64,000 nt of DNA from Scleromatobacter sp038208735 (GTDB taxonomy: Bacteria > Pseudomonadota > Gammaproteobacteria > Burkholderiales > Burkholderiaceae_C), in the NCBI GenBank assembly GCA_038208735.1, contig JBBQYL010000001.1, positions 1-64,000 of the forward strand. Direction: 5' to 3'. The notes below the pieces were generated by a model. It worked only from the letters and a program-made list of their open reading frames with translations, did no database searches and was not told where the DNA came from. Below are positions 1-8,659 of the stretch, in pieces. The stretch's first letter is position 1. The number at the start of each line of letters is the position of its first letter. Made by a program: the position numbers and the translations under genes.

Positions 1-1394
1 ACCGTGATCACGCCGTGGCGATCGAGCTTCACGCGCGCCTTCGATTTCATCAGCAGGTTGTTGCGAAACGCCACCGCCATGCCGTAGCCGACGAGCCACT
101 GGCCGTCGCGCACCTGCCCCGGCTTCGCCTTGCGCCGGCTCCAGCCGAAGCGCTCGGCGCCCAGGTGCAGGCATTGCACCAGGGCGCGCTTCGAGAACGG
201 GCGCCCGGGCTTCTCGGGATCCTCCTGCGTATCGTGGATGATGCGAAATGGGACCGGATCGATGCCGGCCTTCTCGGCCGCCTCGTCCATCGCGATCTCC
301 AGCGCCATCAGGCCCGACGCCTCGCCCGGCGCGCGCATCGCGTTGCCTTCGGGCAGGTCGAGCTCGGCCAGTCGCATCGAGGTCGATCGGTTGGCGCCGG
401 CGCAGAGCAGGCGTGTCTGGCTCACGGCGGTCTCGGGATTTCCGCCCGGCAGGTCACCCGACCAGCTGTCGTGTCCGATGGCCGTGATGCGGCCGTCCCG
501 GTCGGTGCCGATGCGGATGCGCTGGATGGTGGCGGGGCGGTGCGTGCCGTTGTTCGGGATGAGCGGCCTCGCCAACGCGACCTTCACGGGCCGGCCGACG
601 GCGCGCGCGCCGAGTGCGGCCATGATGGCGTCGGAGCGCACGAACAGCTTGCCGCCGAAGCCCCCGCCGATGAACGGCGACACGAGGCGCACCTTCGCCT
701 TGGGAAGGCCCAGTGTCTTGGCCACGTCGCCCACGCCCCACGCGATCATCTGGTTGGACGTCCACAGCGTGAGGTGGTCGCCGTTCCACGCGGCGATGGA
801 CGCATGCGGCTCCATCATCGAGTGCGAATGGTCGGGCGTGGTGTAGGTGGCGTCGAGCTGCACGGGCGCGGCGGCGAACGCGGCGTCGAAGTCGCCCACC
901 TTGCTTTGCGGCGGGCCGGTCTGGTCGGTCTGCTTCGTGAGCTGCGCGCCGTCTTTCCCGGCGGCCAGGTCGAAGTGGCCCGGCGCCTTCTCGTAGTCGA
1001 TGCGCAGCAGCATCGCGGCATCGCGCGCCTGCTCGAACGTGGTGGCCACCACGATGGCCACCGCCTGGTGGTAGTGCTCGATCTCGGGTCCGCCGAGCAG
1101 CTTGGCGGTGTTCTTCTCGCCCTTGCCCAGCTTGCCCGCGTTGCGTTGCGTGACGATGGCCAGCACGCCCGGCGCGGCCTTGGCGGCGCGCTGGTCCATC
1201 GACACGATGCGGCCCTTGGCGATGGCGCTGCCCACGACCACGCCGTAGACCGGATCCTTGACGGCGTCGTGCCGCTCGTACGCGTAGGGCGCGGTGCCGG
1301 TGGTCTTCAGGCCGCCGTCGATGCGGCGCGTCGGCTTGCCGACGATCTTGAGCTGGTCGATCGGATTGGTGGTGGCGGGGGTGTCGAACTTCAT
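1..1394 (-). CDS. paoC: PaoC-type molybdopterin-binding subunit of aldehyde oxidoreductase (partial, runs off left edge)
   Basis: This is the large catalytic subunit of a periplasmic xanthine-oxidase-family aldehyde oxidoreductase; it binds the molybdenum cofactor and oxidises aldehydes to acids. About 464 N-terminal residues are visible, starting MKFDTPATTNPIDQ; the family usually has about 730, so the C-terminus lies outside. The glycine-rich cofactor motif IGGGFGGK is at about residues 242-249. The ATG at 1394 lies 3 bases beyond the TGA of the FAD subunit, so the genes form one operon. Long open frames on the opposite strand are GC-driven shadows. The paoABC assignment rests on subunit order and on the iron-sulfur cysteines of the neighbouring FAD subunit. 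Confidence 0.88.
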   Translation of the reverse strand, partial: MKFDTPATTNPIDQLKIVGKPTRRIDGGLKTTGTAPYAYERHDAVKDPVYGVVVGSAIAKGRIVSMDQRAAKAAPGVLAIVTQRNAGKLGKGEKNTAKLLGGPEIEHYHQAVAIVVATTFEQARDAAMLLRIDYEKAPGHFDLAAGKDGAQLTKQTDQTGPPQSKVGDFDAAFAAAPVQLDATYTTPDHSHSMMEPHASIAAWNGDHLTLWTSNQMIAWGVGDVAKTLGLPKAKVRLVSPFIGGGFGGKLFVRSDAIMAALGARAVGRPVKVALARPLIPNNGTHRPATIQRIRIGTDRDGRITAIGHDSWSGDLPGGNPETAVSQTRLLCAGANRSTSMRLAELDLPEGNAMRAPGEASGLMALEIAMDEAAEKAGIDPVPFRIIHDTQEDPEKPGRPFSKRALVQCLHLGAERFGWSRRKAKPGQVRDGQWLVGYGMAVAFRNNLLMKSKARVKLDRHGVIT

Positions 1395-1397
1395 GGC

Positions 1398-2348
1398 TCA
1401 GGCTCTCGCCTGGACGACGACCGCGGCCAGCGTGCGCTGGGCCAGCGTCAGCTTGAACGCGTTCTCCGCGGTGGGATGGGCATCGGCGAACAGCCGGTCG
1501 GTGACGGCCTTCGCGCCGCGCGGCAGCTCGGCCTCGCTTGCCGTGTCGCGCCACGGCTTGGGTGCGACGCCGCCCAGCGCGATGCGTCCGCTGCCGTCCT
1601 TCTGCACGACGGCGGCCACCGACACCAGCGCGAACGCGTACGACGCCCGGTCGCGCACCTTGCGGTAGATGTGCACGCCGCCAAGAGGCTCCGGCAACGT
1701 GACCGCGGTGATCAGCTCGCCCGGCTCGAGGGCGTTCTCCACCTGGGGCGTGCCCTCGGGCAACCTGTGAAAGTCCGCGATGGGGATGACGCGCGTGGTG
1801 CCACCGGGCTTCACCGTCTCGATGGACGCATCGAGAAGGCGCATGGCCACGGCCATGTCGCCGGGATGCGTGGCGATGCAGGCCGGGCTGGCGCCGACCA
1901 CGGCCAGCTGGCGGCTGTAGCCGCCGATGGCGCTGCAACTGCTTCCCGGCTGGCGCTTGTTGCAGGCCTGGTTGGTGTCGTAGAAATACGGACAACGCGT
2001 GCGTTGCAGCAGGTTGCCCGCCGTCGTGGCCTTGTTGCGAAGCTGGCCCGAGGCGCCCGACAGCAGCGCCCGAGACAACACGGCGTAGTCGCGCCGCACG
2101 CGGTCGTCTGCGGCCAGGTCGGTGTTGCGCACCAGCGCGCCGATGCGCAGCCCGCCGTCCGCGGTCGGCGCGATCTGGTCCAGGCCCAGTGCGTTGACGT
2201 CGACCAGGTGCGGAGGCGTTTCGATCTGCAGCTTCATCAGGTCGAGCAGGTTGGTGCCGCCGGCGATGAAGCCCGCGCCGGGCTGCCTCGCAACCGCCGC
2301 GGCGGCCTCGGCGGGGCTGTTGGCGCGTTCGAAGGTGAATGGCTTCAT
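1398..2348 (-). CDS. paoB: PaoB-type FAD-binding subunit of aldehyde oxidoreductase
   Basis: The 316-residue protein is the FAD subunit that passes electrons between the iron-sulfur subunit and the molybdenum subunit. The FAD-binding segment GFIAGGTNLLDLMK lies near residues 26-39 and a second glycine-containing segment, TTAGNLLQ, near 108-115. Cysteines 119, 129, 138 and 157 fit the extra [4Fe-4S] cluster that distinguishes PaoB/YagS from plain xanthine dehydrogenase FAD subunits. Length matches the family (about 318). The ATG at 2348 overlaps the TGA of the iron-sulfur subunit as ATGA, indicating translational coupling. No internal damage is seen. Confidence 0.9.
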   Translation of the reverse strand: MKPFTFERANSPAEAAAAVARQPGAGFIAGGTNLLDLMKLQIETPPHLVDVNALGLDQIAPTADGGLRIGALVRNTDLAADDRVRRDYAVLSRALLSGASGQLRNKATTAGNLLQRTRCPYFYDTNQACNKRQPGSSCSAIGGYSRQLAVVGASPACIATHPGDMAVAMRLLDASIETVKPGGTTRVIPIADFHRLPEGTPQVENALEPGELITAVTLPEPLGGVHIYRKVRDRASYAFALVSVAAVVQKDGSGRIALGGVAPKPWRDTASEAELPRGAKAVTDRLFADAHPTAENAFKLTLAQRTLAAVVVQARA

Positions 2349-2997
2349 GCGCACGCTCCGTTGACTTCGGTGATCGCATCGACGATGTTGGAATGCGCGC
2401 CACAGCGGCAGATGTTGCCGCTCATTCGTTCGCGCAACTCGTCGACGGACAGCAGCGGGCGGACGCTCAGGTCGGCGGTGACGTGGCTGGGAACCCCGCG
2501 CTTGACTTCGTCGAGCACGCCCACGGCCGAGCAGATTTCCCCTGGGGTGCATACCCGCACGGGTAGCTCTCGTGCTTGATGAAGGCCTCCTGCAGCGGAT
2601 GCAGGTGCTCGGGCGTGCCCAGGCCCTCGATGGTGGTGACCTGCGCGTCGGGATGCATCACCGCCAGCGTGAGGCACGAGTTGATGCGGCGTCCGTCCAC
2701 GATCACCGTGCACGCGCCGCACTGGCCGTGGTCGCAGCCCTTCTTGGTGCCCGTCAGGTGCAGGTGCTCGCGCAACGCGTCGAGCAACGTCGTGCGGGTG
2801 TCGAGGTCGAGCGTGGTCGACTTGCCGTTGATCGACAGCGTCACCTGCGCGGTCGGCACGCTGGCGAGCGGCGCGGTGGCCGCCGGCGCTGCCGCCTCTG
2901 CCGACCCGCTGGCCACCAGTGCGGCCGATGACGCGCCGGTCAACAACAGCTCGCGCCGGGTCAGGGGGAGATGGCTCCCCGCTTGTCGTTCCATCAT
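2345..2997 (-). pseudogene. paoA: PaoA-type 2Fe-2S subunit with Tat signal, broken by a one-base frameshift
   Basis: The N-terminal part (from ATG 2997) has a twin-arginine signal (LTRRELLLTGASSAAL) followed by a plant-type ferredoxin domain with GCDHGQCGACT and a downstream Cys. The C-terminal part, in another frame, has CTPGEICSAV and SGNICRCG, the second 2Fe-2S domain. The two frames join near 2550-2551, where one T is missing: the sequence reads TATGCACC where TATTGCACC would restore GYCTPGE. As written, the protein loses both cysteine motifs of the second cluster, and its stop no longer overlaps the paoB start. It is either a genuine inactivating mutation or a single-base sequence error; everything else in the operon looks intact, which slightly favours error. 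Confidence 0.8.
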
Positions 2998-3103
2998 TTT
3001 TCGCTCCTCGCTCCTCGCTCCTCGCCGCTGGACGCTATCCAACGCGAGTTCGAGGCAAACGCGGTACCCCGCCGAGTGCGGCGCGGCAAACTCGTGCCGA
3101 CGC

Positions 3104-3620
3104 CTACTTCACGCGTTTTCCATTGATGGACGAGGCTTCCACTGCCCACCCGTTGCCCGTCGCCAGGAAGTGCGCGTCGCCGTCCGCCGCCACGCGGTCG
3201 CCCAAGGACAGCTTGAGCTTGGTGAAGCCGTCGGGCTTCACATGGATGAAGTCGCCGCTGTCGAGCACGTAGCCGCTCGGCGCGCCATGCTTGGCGTAGT
3301 TGAGCTGGACGATCGTGCCTGAATAGCCTGCGCCCTTCGCGGCGGCCTTTGAAGGCAGGCGCCGTCCACGGACACGAGTTTCTGGAACGCGTGCACGGGA
3401 TGCTCACCGTCTCCCTTGCTGGAAGGCGGCATGTCCTCCGTCGAGACGATGATCGCCTGGCCGGCGACGAGTCCTGCCACGAGGTGCGCCGTCTTCTCGT
3501 CGTGCTTGTCGACGACCACCTGGATTGGCTGGCCCGAGACGCGCAGCAGGGAGCCCTCCACGTCGCCCTTGGGGCTGTAGACGACTGGAGGAAGGTGCCG
3601 TTGAGTTTCGTGGTGGTCAT
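3104..3620 (-). pseudogene. Small conserved-looking protein gene with two frameshifts
   Basis: Three frames must be joined to read one protein. ATG 3620 gives MTTTKLNGTFLQ, then after a shift near 3580 YSPKGDVEGSLLRVSGQPI and a stretch ending FQKLVSVDGACL. After a second shift near 3350 the frame reads SKAAAKGAGYSGTIVQLNY and ends INGKRVK with a TAG at 3104. Codon usage stays GC-rich in each piece, as expected for a recently intact gene of about 170 residues. I do not recognise the family. It lies on the same strand upstream of paoA, but a 106-base gap separates them. Decay and sequence error are both possible. Confidence 0.6.
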
Positions 3621-3831
3621 GGGCGGATCAGCAGATGAAGTCTCCGCCGAACGGCATTCGATGTGCCGTCAGGAAGTCGTCGATCGTCACGAGACTCGCG
3701 ACAGCGCCGACAAGTTCGAGATCAAGGGCGCGATCCGGGACACCGCCGACGTGATCGGCGCGCCGTCGTTTGCTCAGCGGGCGCCTGAATTGCTGCAATT
3801 GCCGCGTCAATCAAAAGAACGGAGGGATCGT

Positions 3832-4059
3832 ATGGCAACGTATGGCGAGAAGTCTGGCGAGAAGGTGCAACGCGCGATGGACGAGATGAAGCAAGGCACG
3901 CTCAAGAGCGGCGGCTCGGGCAAGAAGGTGACCGACCCGAAGCAGGCGATCGCCATCGGCTTGTGGGAGGCTCGCGCCGAAGGTGCGAAGGTGCCCGCGA
4001 AGAAGGCCCCCGCCAGGAAGGCCGCCCCGCGCAAGACTGCAGCTCGCAAGTCCACCTGA
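3832..4059 (+). CDS. DUF6496-type small basic protein with histone-H1-like tail
   Basis: The product has 75 residues. The first 50 (MATYGEKSGEKVQRAMDEMK and on to DPKQAIAIGLWEAR) match the DUF6496 pattern of a short helix followed by a K-Q-A-I-A-I-G-L-x-x-A-R motif. The last 25 residues are Lys/Ala/Pro repeats (KKAPARKAAPRKTAARK) like the C-terminal tail of histone H1 or AlgP, so nucleic-acid binding is plausible but not shown. The start is set by GGAGGGA at 3821-3827, 4 bases before the ATG. The 210 bases upstream contain no gene I can recognise. Confidence 0.8.
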   Translation: MATYGEKSGEKVQRAMDEMKQGTLKSGGSGKKVTDPKQAIAIGLWEARAEGAKVPAKKAPARKAAPRKTAARKST

Positions 4060-4067
4060 GCAAGCCC

Positions 4068-4100
4068 CCGCACGCGAGACGCGAAGCGTCCCGCGTGCGG
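4068..4100. terminator. Strong hairpin between convergent genes
   Basis: Stem CCGCACGCG (4068-4076) pairs with CGCGTGCGG (4092-4100). After one mismatch an inner stem GACGC/GCGTC closes a GAA loop. It lies between the stop of the DUF6496 gene (4059) and the stop of the LysR gene (4108), so it could serve both. There is only a short T tract on the plus side, so it is a probable rather than classic intrinsic terminator. Confidence 0.5.
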
Positions 4101-4107
4101 CCTCGTT

Positions 4108-4962
4108 TCACGTTCCCGCCAGCCGCTCCACCGCCAGGTCGACCAGCGCGCGCAGCCGCCGCAGCCGACGCAGGTCGCGGTGGAAGCCCACCCATACGTC
4201 GCGGCCGGGCGGCGGCGTGTCCACCTTGAGCCGCCGCAGGCCCGGCATGGCGTCGGCCAGCGGACGCGGCAGCACGGCCAGGCCCACGCCCTCGACGCAC
4301 ATGCGCGCCTGGGCCTCGCGGCTGTTGCTGGTGAACGCGACGTGCGCGCGGGGCAGCGTCTGCTTGAGCCAGCGCGCATCGGGGAAGTCGCGGTAGGCGG
4401 CGTCCAGCGTGATCAGCGCGCAGCCTTCGCCGTCCTTGGCCAGCGGCCGGCCGCGTCCCTTGGCCGTGTACAGCCCGTAGGGGATGGTCGTGAGCCGGCG
4501 CTGCACGATGTCGGGCTCGGCGAAGGGCTGGATGCGGAACGCCAGGTCGGCCTCGCGCCGCGCCAGGTTGAGCAGCCGCGCGTCGGTCACCAGCTCGATG
4601 GTGACGCGCGGGTGGGCCTTCACGAACTCGGCGAACACCGGCGTGAGCATGTGCACGCCGAACCAGTCGGACGAGGACACGCGCAACTGGCCATCGAGCG
4701 CCTGTCCCTGGCTGGCCAGCTCGCGCTCGAAGGCGATGGACTCCTCCTCCATGCGCTCGGCATGCGCCAGCAGCGCGGCGCCCTCGTCGGTGAGCGTGAA
4801 GCCCTCGGCGCCGCGCTGGAACAGCGCATGGCCCACGTCGCCCTCCAGCGCCTTCAGCCGCCGTCCCATGGTGGGTTGGCTCTGGCCGGTGAGCCGCGCC
4901 GCGCCGTTGAGCGAGTGCGCGCGGGCGATGGCGAGAAAGATGCGGACGTCGCTCCACTCCAT
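4108..4962 (-). CDS. LysR-family transcriptional regulator
   Basis: The 284-residue protein has an N-terminal winged helix-turn-helix (EWSDVRIFLAIARAHSLNGA through QPTMGRRLKALE, residues 2-40) and a LysR substrate-binding domain from about residue 90 (LDGQLRVSSSDWFGVHMLTP). It is divergent from the oxidoreductase at 5067 with about 104 bases between the starts, the usual arrangement for a LysR regulator and its target. The effector is unknown. Length and domain order are normal for the family. Confidence 0.9.
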   Translation of the reverse strand: MEWSDVRIFLAIARAHSLNGAARLTGQSQPTMGRRLKALEGDVGHALFQRGAEGFTLTDEGAALLAHAERMEEESIAFERELASQGQALDGQLRVSSSDWFGVHMLTPVFAEFVKAHPRVTIELVTDARLLNLARREADLAFRIQPFAEPDIVQRRLTTIPYGLYTAKGRGRPLAKDGEGCALITLDAAYRDFPDARWLKQTLPRAHVAFTSNSREAQARMCVEGVGLAVLPRPLADAMPGLRRLKVDTPPPGRDVWVGFHRDLRRLRRLRALVDLAVERLAGT

Positions 4963-5066
4963 GGCGGCCTCTACAAAAGTGAATGGCGATCATGCATGGC
5001 TGTCAATTTACATGCAAGGGTGAATAGAAAAGAATGACATCGCTAACTCGGACAAAGGAACCCGCC

Positions 5067-5969
5067 ATGACCGCCTCTTCTTCCACCACGATGCGCGCTC
5101 TCGTCGTCGACGCCGCCAACGCCCCGTTTGCCCCGCGCCAGGTGGCGCGCCCCGTGGCCGGCCCTGGCCAAGTGCTGGTGCAGGTCGCGGCCAGCGGCGT
5201 CAATCCGCTGGATACCAAGATCCGCGCCGGCGCCGCGGCGCATGCGAAGCATCCGTTCCCGGCCATCCTCGGCATGGACCTGGCCGGCGTGGTGCGCGCG
5301 GTGGGCAGCGGCGTGGAGCGCTTGCGCGTCGGCGACGAGGTGGTCGGCCTCACCGGCGGCGTGGGCGGCCTGCAGGGCTCTCTGGCCGAGTACGCGGCCG
5401 TCGACCCCGACCTGCTGGGGCACAAGCCGGCCAACCTGTCGATGCGCGAGGCCGCGGCCCTGCCGCTGATCGCCATCACCGCTTGGGAAGGCCTGGTCGA
5501 CCGCGCCCACACGCACGCCGGACAGAAGGTACTGGTGCACGGCGGCGCCGGCGGCGTGGGCCACGTGGCCGTGCAGATCGCCAAGGCGCTCGGGTCCGAG
5601 GTGTTCGCCACGGCCTCCGCCGGCCAGGCCGACCTGGTGCGCCGCCTCGGCGCGACGCCCATCGACTACGCCACCGCCAACGTCGACGACTACGTGGCGC
5701 AGTACACCGCCGGAGAAGGTTTCGACGTGGTCTACGACACCGTGGGCGGCGCCGTGCTCGATGCGTCGTTCCTTGCCGCCAGGGCGTACCACGGCCACGT
5801 GGTGAGCTGCCTGGGCTGGGGCACGCACGCGCTGGCCCCGCTGTCGTTCCGCGCGGCCACCTACTCGGGCGTGTTCACGCTGCTGCCGATGCTCACGGGC
5901 CGGGGCCGCGCCAACCACGGCCACATCCTGGAGGAAGTGCGAAAGCTGGTGGTGGACGTGCGGGCCTGA
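5067..5969 (+). CDS. Zinc-independent MDR-family quinone oxidoreductase-like protein with shortened C-terminus
   Basis: The protein is a medium-chain dehydrogenase/reductase of the NADPH:quinone reductase type. The N-terminal GroES-like domain has SGVNPLDTKIRAG and MDLAGVVRAVG; the nucleotide-binding fold has the motif VHGGAGGVGHVAVQIA near residues 160-175. The ATG at 5067 is preferred because AAAGGA lies 7 bases upstream; an in-frame ATG at 5034 has no such site. The end is odd: ILEEVRKLVVDVRA jumps from a sequence normally about 35 residues before the end straight into the usual terminal KLVVDV. This suggests an in-frame deletion of about 30-35 residues. The product has 300 residues, against about 325-340 usual. 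It is a likely target of the divergent LysR gene. Confidence 0.82.
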   Translation: MTASSSTTMRALVVDAANAPFAPRQVARPVAGPGQVLVQVAASGVNPLDTKIRAGAAAHAKHPFPAILGMDLAGVVRAVGSGVERLRVGDEVVGLTGGVGGLQGSLAEYAAVDPDLLGHKPANLSMREAAALPLIAITAWEGLVDRAHTHAGQKVLVHGGAGGVGHVAVQIAKALGSEVFATASAGQADLVRRLGATPIDYATANVDDYVAQYTAGEGFDVVYDTVGGAVLDASFLAARAYHGHVVSCLGWGTHALAPLSFRAATYSGVFTLLPMLTGRGRANHGHILEEVRKLVVDVRA

Positions 5970-5993
5970 GCGTCCGGCCCGTTTCTGTGCGGC

Positions 5994-6071
5994 ATGCTAC
6001 GGCTGCACCGGGGCAGCCTGCGCGAGTTGATGGTCGATCTGGCCGAAGAACTCACCGGCGTGCGACGCTGA
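5994..6071 (+). pseudogene. Possible gene remnant of 25 codons
   Basis: The frame reads MLRLHRGSLRELMVDLAEEL and ends TGVRR before a TGA. It is short, has no clear ribosome binding site and looks like the C-terminal end of a larger helical protein whose body is missing. It sits just after the shortened oxidoreductase, so the two may reflect one deletion event. The family is not recognised. Confidence 0.25.
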
Positions 6072-6147
6072 GGCGGCGCGGGATTTCCACGGCTGGCACG
6101 CCCTCGATCCGGCGAGACAATGGTCGAGTCGTCAACGCTCACCAAGG

Positions 6148-6573
6148 ATGCCCGTGGAGCCCATTGCTGCCTTCGCCCCGCCCAAGAGTTCCGTCCAGGA
6201 CGTCGTCGAACCGGCGCGCATACCCATGCTGTTCAAGGTCATGCTCGTGGCCTTCTTCATCCTCGAAGGGCTGGGTATTCTCATTGGCAGGTCCATGGGA
6301 GGCATCGTCTGGATCGGTGTGATGGCCATTGCCGCCTGGGCCACCCTCGATGGCAATCGAGCCGCATCGCGCGTGCTGGGCTGTTTCCTGGCCTTCAATG
6401 TCGTTCTTGCGCTCGTGGCTGCTGCGGCAGCGTTCCGCCACAGTGCGCTTGCGGGCAGCATCTGTGTCGGCCTGGCCGTCTACGTGGGCGTCCTTGCCGG
6501 CTACATTTTCTTCAATCCGCGCATGCAGGCGGTCTTCGGAAAAGCCGAGGCGAAGAAGTGGAGCGGCGGCTGA
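6148..6573 (+). CDS. Small integral membrane protein of unknown function
   Basis: The 141-residue product has a short polar N-terminus and about four hydrophobic helices, roughly residues 27-48 (MLFKVMLVAFFILEGLGILI), 50-66, 72-95 and 100-122. The C-terminus is charged (KAEAKKW). No family motif is recognised. The next gene on the same strand begins about 100 bases later, so an operon is not evident. Codon usage is somewhat less GC-biased at third positions than in its neighbours. Confidence 0.65.
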   Translation: MPVEPIAAFAPPKSSVQDVVEPARIPMLFKVMLVAFFILEGLGILIGRSMGGIVWIGVMAIAAWATLDGNRAASRVLGCFLAFNVVLALVAAAAAFRHSALAGSICVGLAVYVGVLAGYIFFNPRMQAVFGKAEAKKWSGG

Positions 6574-6669
6574 GTCCGCCTCGAGCGGCATTGTTGCGGC
6601 GAGTGCACATCCACCCCGGGCAACACCCCGGCAATCAACGGCGCAGCGTCACTGGCCTAACATGGTCGC

Positions 6670-8652
6670 GTGACCCCGACCGCCTACGAACGCCACCTCG
6701 AACGCGCCGTTGCGCTGCTGTCGCGCCGCGTGCGCAGCGGCGCCGCAGGCCTCAGCGGCGAGATCGCCGCCGCCCCCGTGACCAACGCCGCGTTGCGCGC
6801 GCTGCGCGGCGAGGTCGCCTCGACGCTTGCGCGCCGCCACGCCCAGTTCGCGGCCGCGTTTGCCGACGCGTTGAAGCAGTCGGCCATCGAGTTCACGCAT
6901 CCGCCCGCGGCGAAGCCGCCCGGCCAGTGGCTGGACCTGGGCGCATTCGAGATCATGGACGAGTCGCGCATCCAGGAGGAGATCGAGGTGGCCCAGGTCG
7001 TGCGGATCCTCGACGAGGACTGCACGGTGGAACTGCGCCGGCTGATCAAGTTCGAGGGCGCGTTGCGCCGCTCCGAGGGCGTGCGCGTGGCCGCGTCGCC
7101 CATCGGTCCGCCGTGCCTGGCGCGCGCGCTGTGGGCCGGTTCGGACGGCCTGGGCCTGGCGCCGCCGGAGCGCGCCGAGCTCGTGCGCTGCGTCGCGCGC
7201 TGGCTGGCCCCGCGTTTGGGCGAGCTCCTTGCCGCCGTGCGCCAGGCCGGCTTCGCGGACGCCTCGCACCTGGAGGCTACCGACCGCGGTGGCGAAGGCG
7301 TCGAAGAACGGTCCACGGTCCACCCACCCACCGGCTTCGACGTCACGCGACCCGGCGCGCTGTTCGAGCTGATGGACCTGGACGAGCAGCGCCCCGTGTT
7401 CGCGGCCTCCACGGCGCACACGCCCCTCGACCGCATTCCCGACACCCTGCCGATGCCGCTCGACGGCGACGACGCGCGCATTCCGGGGCTGATCCACAGC
7501 CATCGCGAGGAACTCACCGCGCTGCGCGACGCCAGCAGTTCCCGGCTGGCGGCGGCGCTCATCGGCCACCTGTTCGTACAGATCGTGGCCGACGCCGCGC
7601 TGTCGGACGCGGCGCGCGTCTGGCTCGCCCGCGTGCAGCCGCTGGTGGTGCAGCTGGCCACGCACGACGCCACGCTGCTGCAGTCGCACCGACATCCGGT
7701 GTGGACGCTGGTCAACCGCGTGGCCACCACGATGAAGGCCGACAAGGGGCCGCCGGCGCCGGAGTTCGAGCAGTGGCTGTCCGACACGCTCGCGCAGGTG
7801 ACGGCCGACCCGTCGACCGCGTCGTTCGAGGCGGCGGGCGAACGGCTGGGGCAGTGGCAGCGCCAGCAGGCGCAGCGCCGGCTGACGTCGGTGGAGGGTG
7901 CGCTCGACCTGCTGCGCCGCAACGCCTCGCTGGAGGAATTGGTGGAGCAGGCCAAGGCGCGGCTGCAGCGCAAGCTCGACTCGGCCAGGCCGCCGTCGCA
8001 GACGCGACGCTTCATCCTGACGCTGTGGGCGCTGGTGGTCGCGCAGGAGTGGACGACCCTGGGGCCCGAGCTGCGTCGCAACTCGCCGGCCATGGACACC
8101 GCCGTCGACATGATCTGGTCCACCGACAAGTCGCGCTCGCGCGCCGACGCGTCCACGTTGGTGGCGATGATTCCTGAACTGGTGGAGCGCGTGACGGCCG
8201 GCATGACCACCGTCAAGCTGTCCGACGCGATGCGCAAGGCCTGGCTCGACCAGATCGCCGCCATCCACCTGCACGCCATGCGCCGCCCTGCCGCCGAAGA
8301 GCCCGCCGCGGGGCCGGTCACCGTCGACCTGGAACTGGACGACGAACTCCCGCCGCCGCCGCCGCCACCGCCTCCGGCGCCGGTCCGCGCGTCGGACGCG
8401 TCGTCCCCGGTCGCGTCGCTGCAGATCGGCGACACCGTCTCGATGCAATTGCACGGCGACTGGCAGGACGTGCAACTGCTGTGGATGAGCGACAACGGCT
8501 ACTTCCTGCTGTTCGCCGGCAACGGCGACGGCTCGCACAGCTTCACGCGCAAGGCGCTCGAGAAGATGGCCGCCCAGGGTCTGCTGCGCACCGCCGATTC
8601 CGGCTCGGCGCTGCAGCGCGCCAGCGACGAGCTCATTCGCCGCCGGCACTAG
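6670..8652 (+). CDS. DUF1631 family protein
   Basis: The 660-residue cytoplasmic protein begins with a GTG (MTPTAYERHLERAVALLSRR) and matches the large DUF1631 proteins of beta- and gammaproteobacteria in length and layout: long helical stretches, the segment ARVWLARVQPLVVQLA in the middle and a C-terminal module after a run of prolines (residues about 560-568) reading LQIGDTVSMQLHGDWQDVQL. The last part resembles a small PilZ-like beta-barrel, although I do not see a full c-di-GMP signature. The family is often mislabelled thymidine phosphorylase; nothing here supports that. Function is unknown. Confidence 0.85.
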   Translation: MTPTAYERHLERAVALLSRRVRSGAAGLSGEIAAAPVTNAALRALRGEVASTLARRHAQFAAAFADALKQSAIEFTHPPAAKPPGQWLDLGAFEIMDESRIQEEIEVAQVVRILDEDCTVELRRLIKFEGALRRSEGVRVAASPIGPPCLARALWAGSDGLGLAPPERAELVRCVARWLAPRLGELLAAVRQAGFADASHLEATDRGGEGVEERSTVHPPTGFDVTRPGALFELMDLDEQRPVFAASTAHTPLDRIPDTLPMPLDGDDARIPGLIHSHREELTALRDASSSRLAAALIGHLFVQIVADAALSDAARVWLARVQPLVVQLATHDATLLQSHRHPVWTLVNRVATTMKADKGPPAPEFEQWLSDTLAQVTADPSTASFEAAGERLGQWQRQQAQRRLTSVEGALDLLRRNASLEELVEQAKARLQRKLDSARPPSQTRRFILTLWALVVAQEWTTLGPELRRNSPAMDTAVDMIWSTDKSRSRADASTLVAMIPELVERVTAGMTTVKLSDAMRKAWLDQIAAIHLHAMRRPAAEEPAAGPVTVDLELDDELPPPPPPPPPAPVRASDASSPVASLQIGDTVSMQLHGDWQDVQLLWMSDNGYFLLFAGNGDGSHSFTRKALEKMAAQGLLRTADSGSALQRASDELIRRRH

Positions 8653-8659
8653 GATCTGT

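Noticed and set aside
454..2403. A 649-codon open frame on the minus strand
   Set aside because: It lies in a different frame from paoC and paoB, is Arg-rich and has no motif; those two genes occupy the same DNA with full family signatures.
15..2579. An 854-codon open frame on the plus strand
   Set aside because: It is antisense to the pao genes, Arg/Ala/Gly-rich and without any domain; the minus-strand frames carry clear motifs. It is a high-GC shadow.
3621..3831. Two small opposing frames in the gap before the DUF6496 gene (one ends MPFGGDFIC on the minus strand)
   Set aside because: Both have reasonable third-position GC, but neither has a ribosome site or recognisable family, and they exclude each other. 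Left unassigned.
6670..8652. Annotation as thymidine phosphorylase
   Set aside because: This is a common mislabel of DUF1631 proteins; no phosphorylase motif is present.
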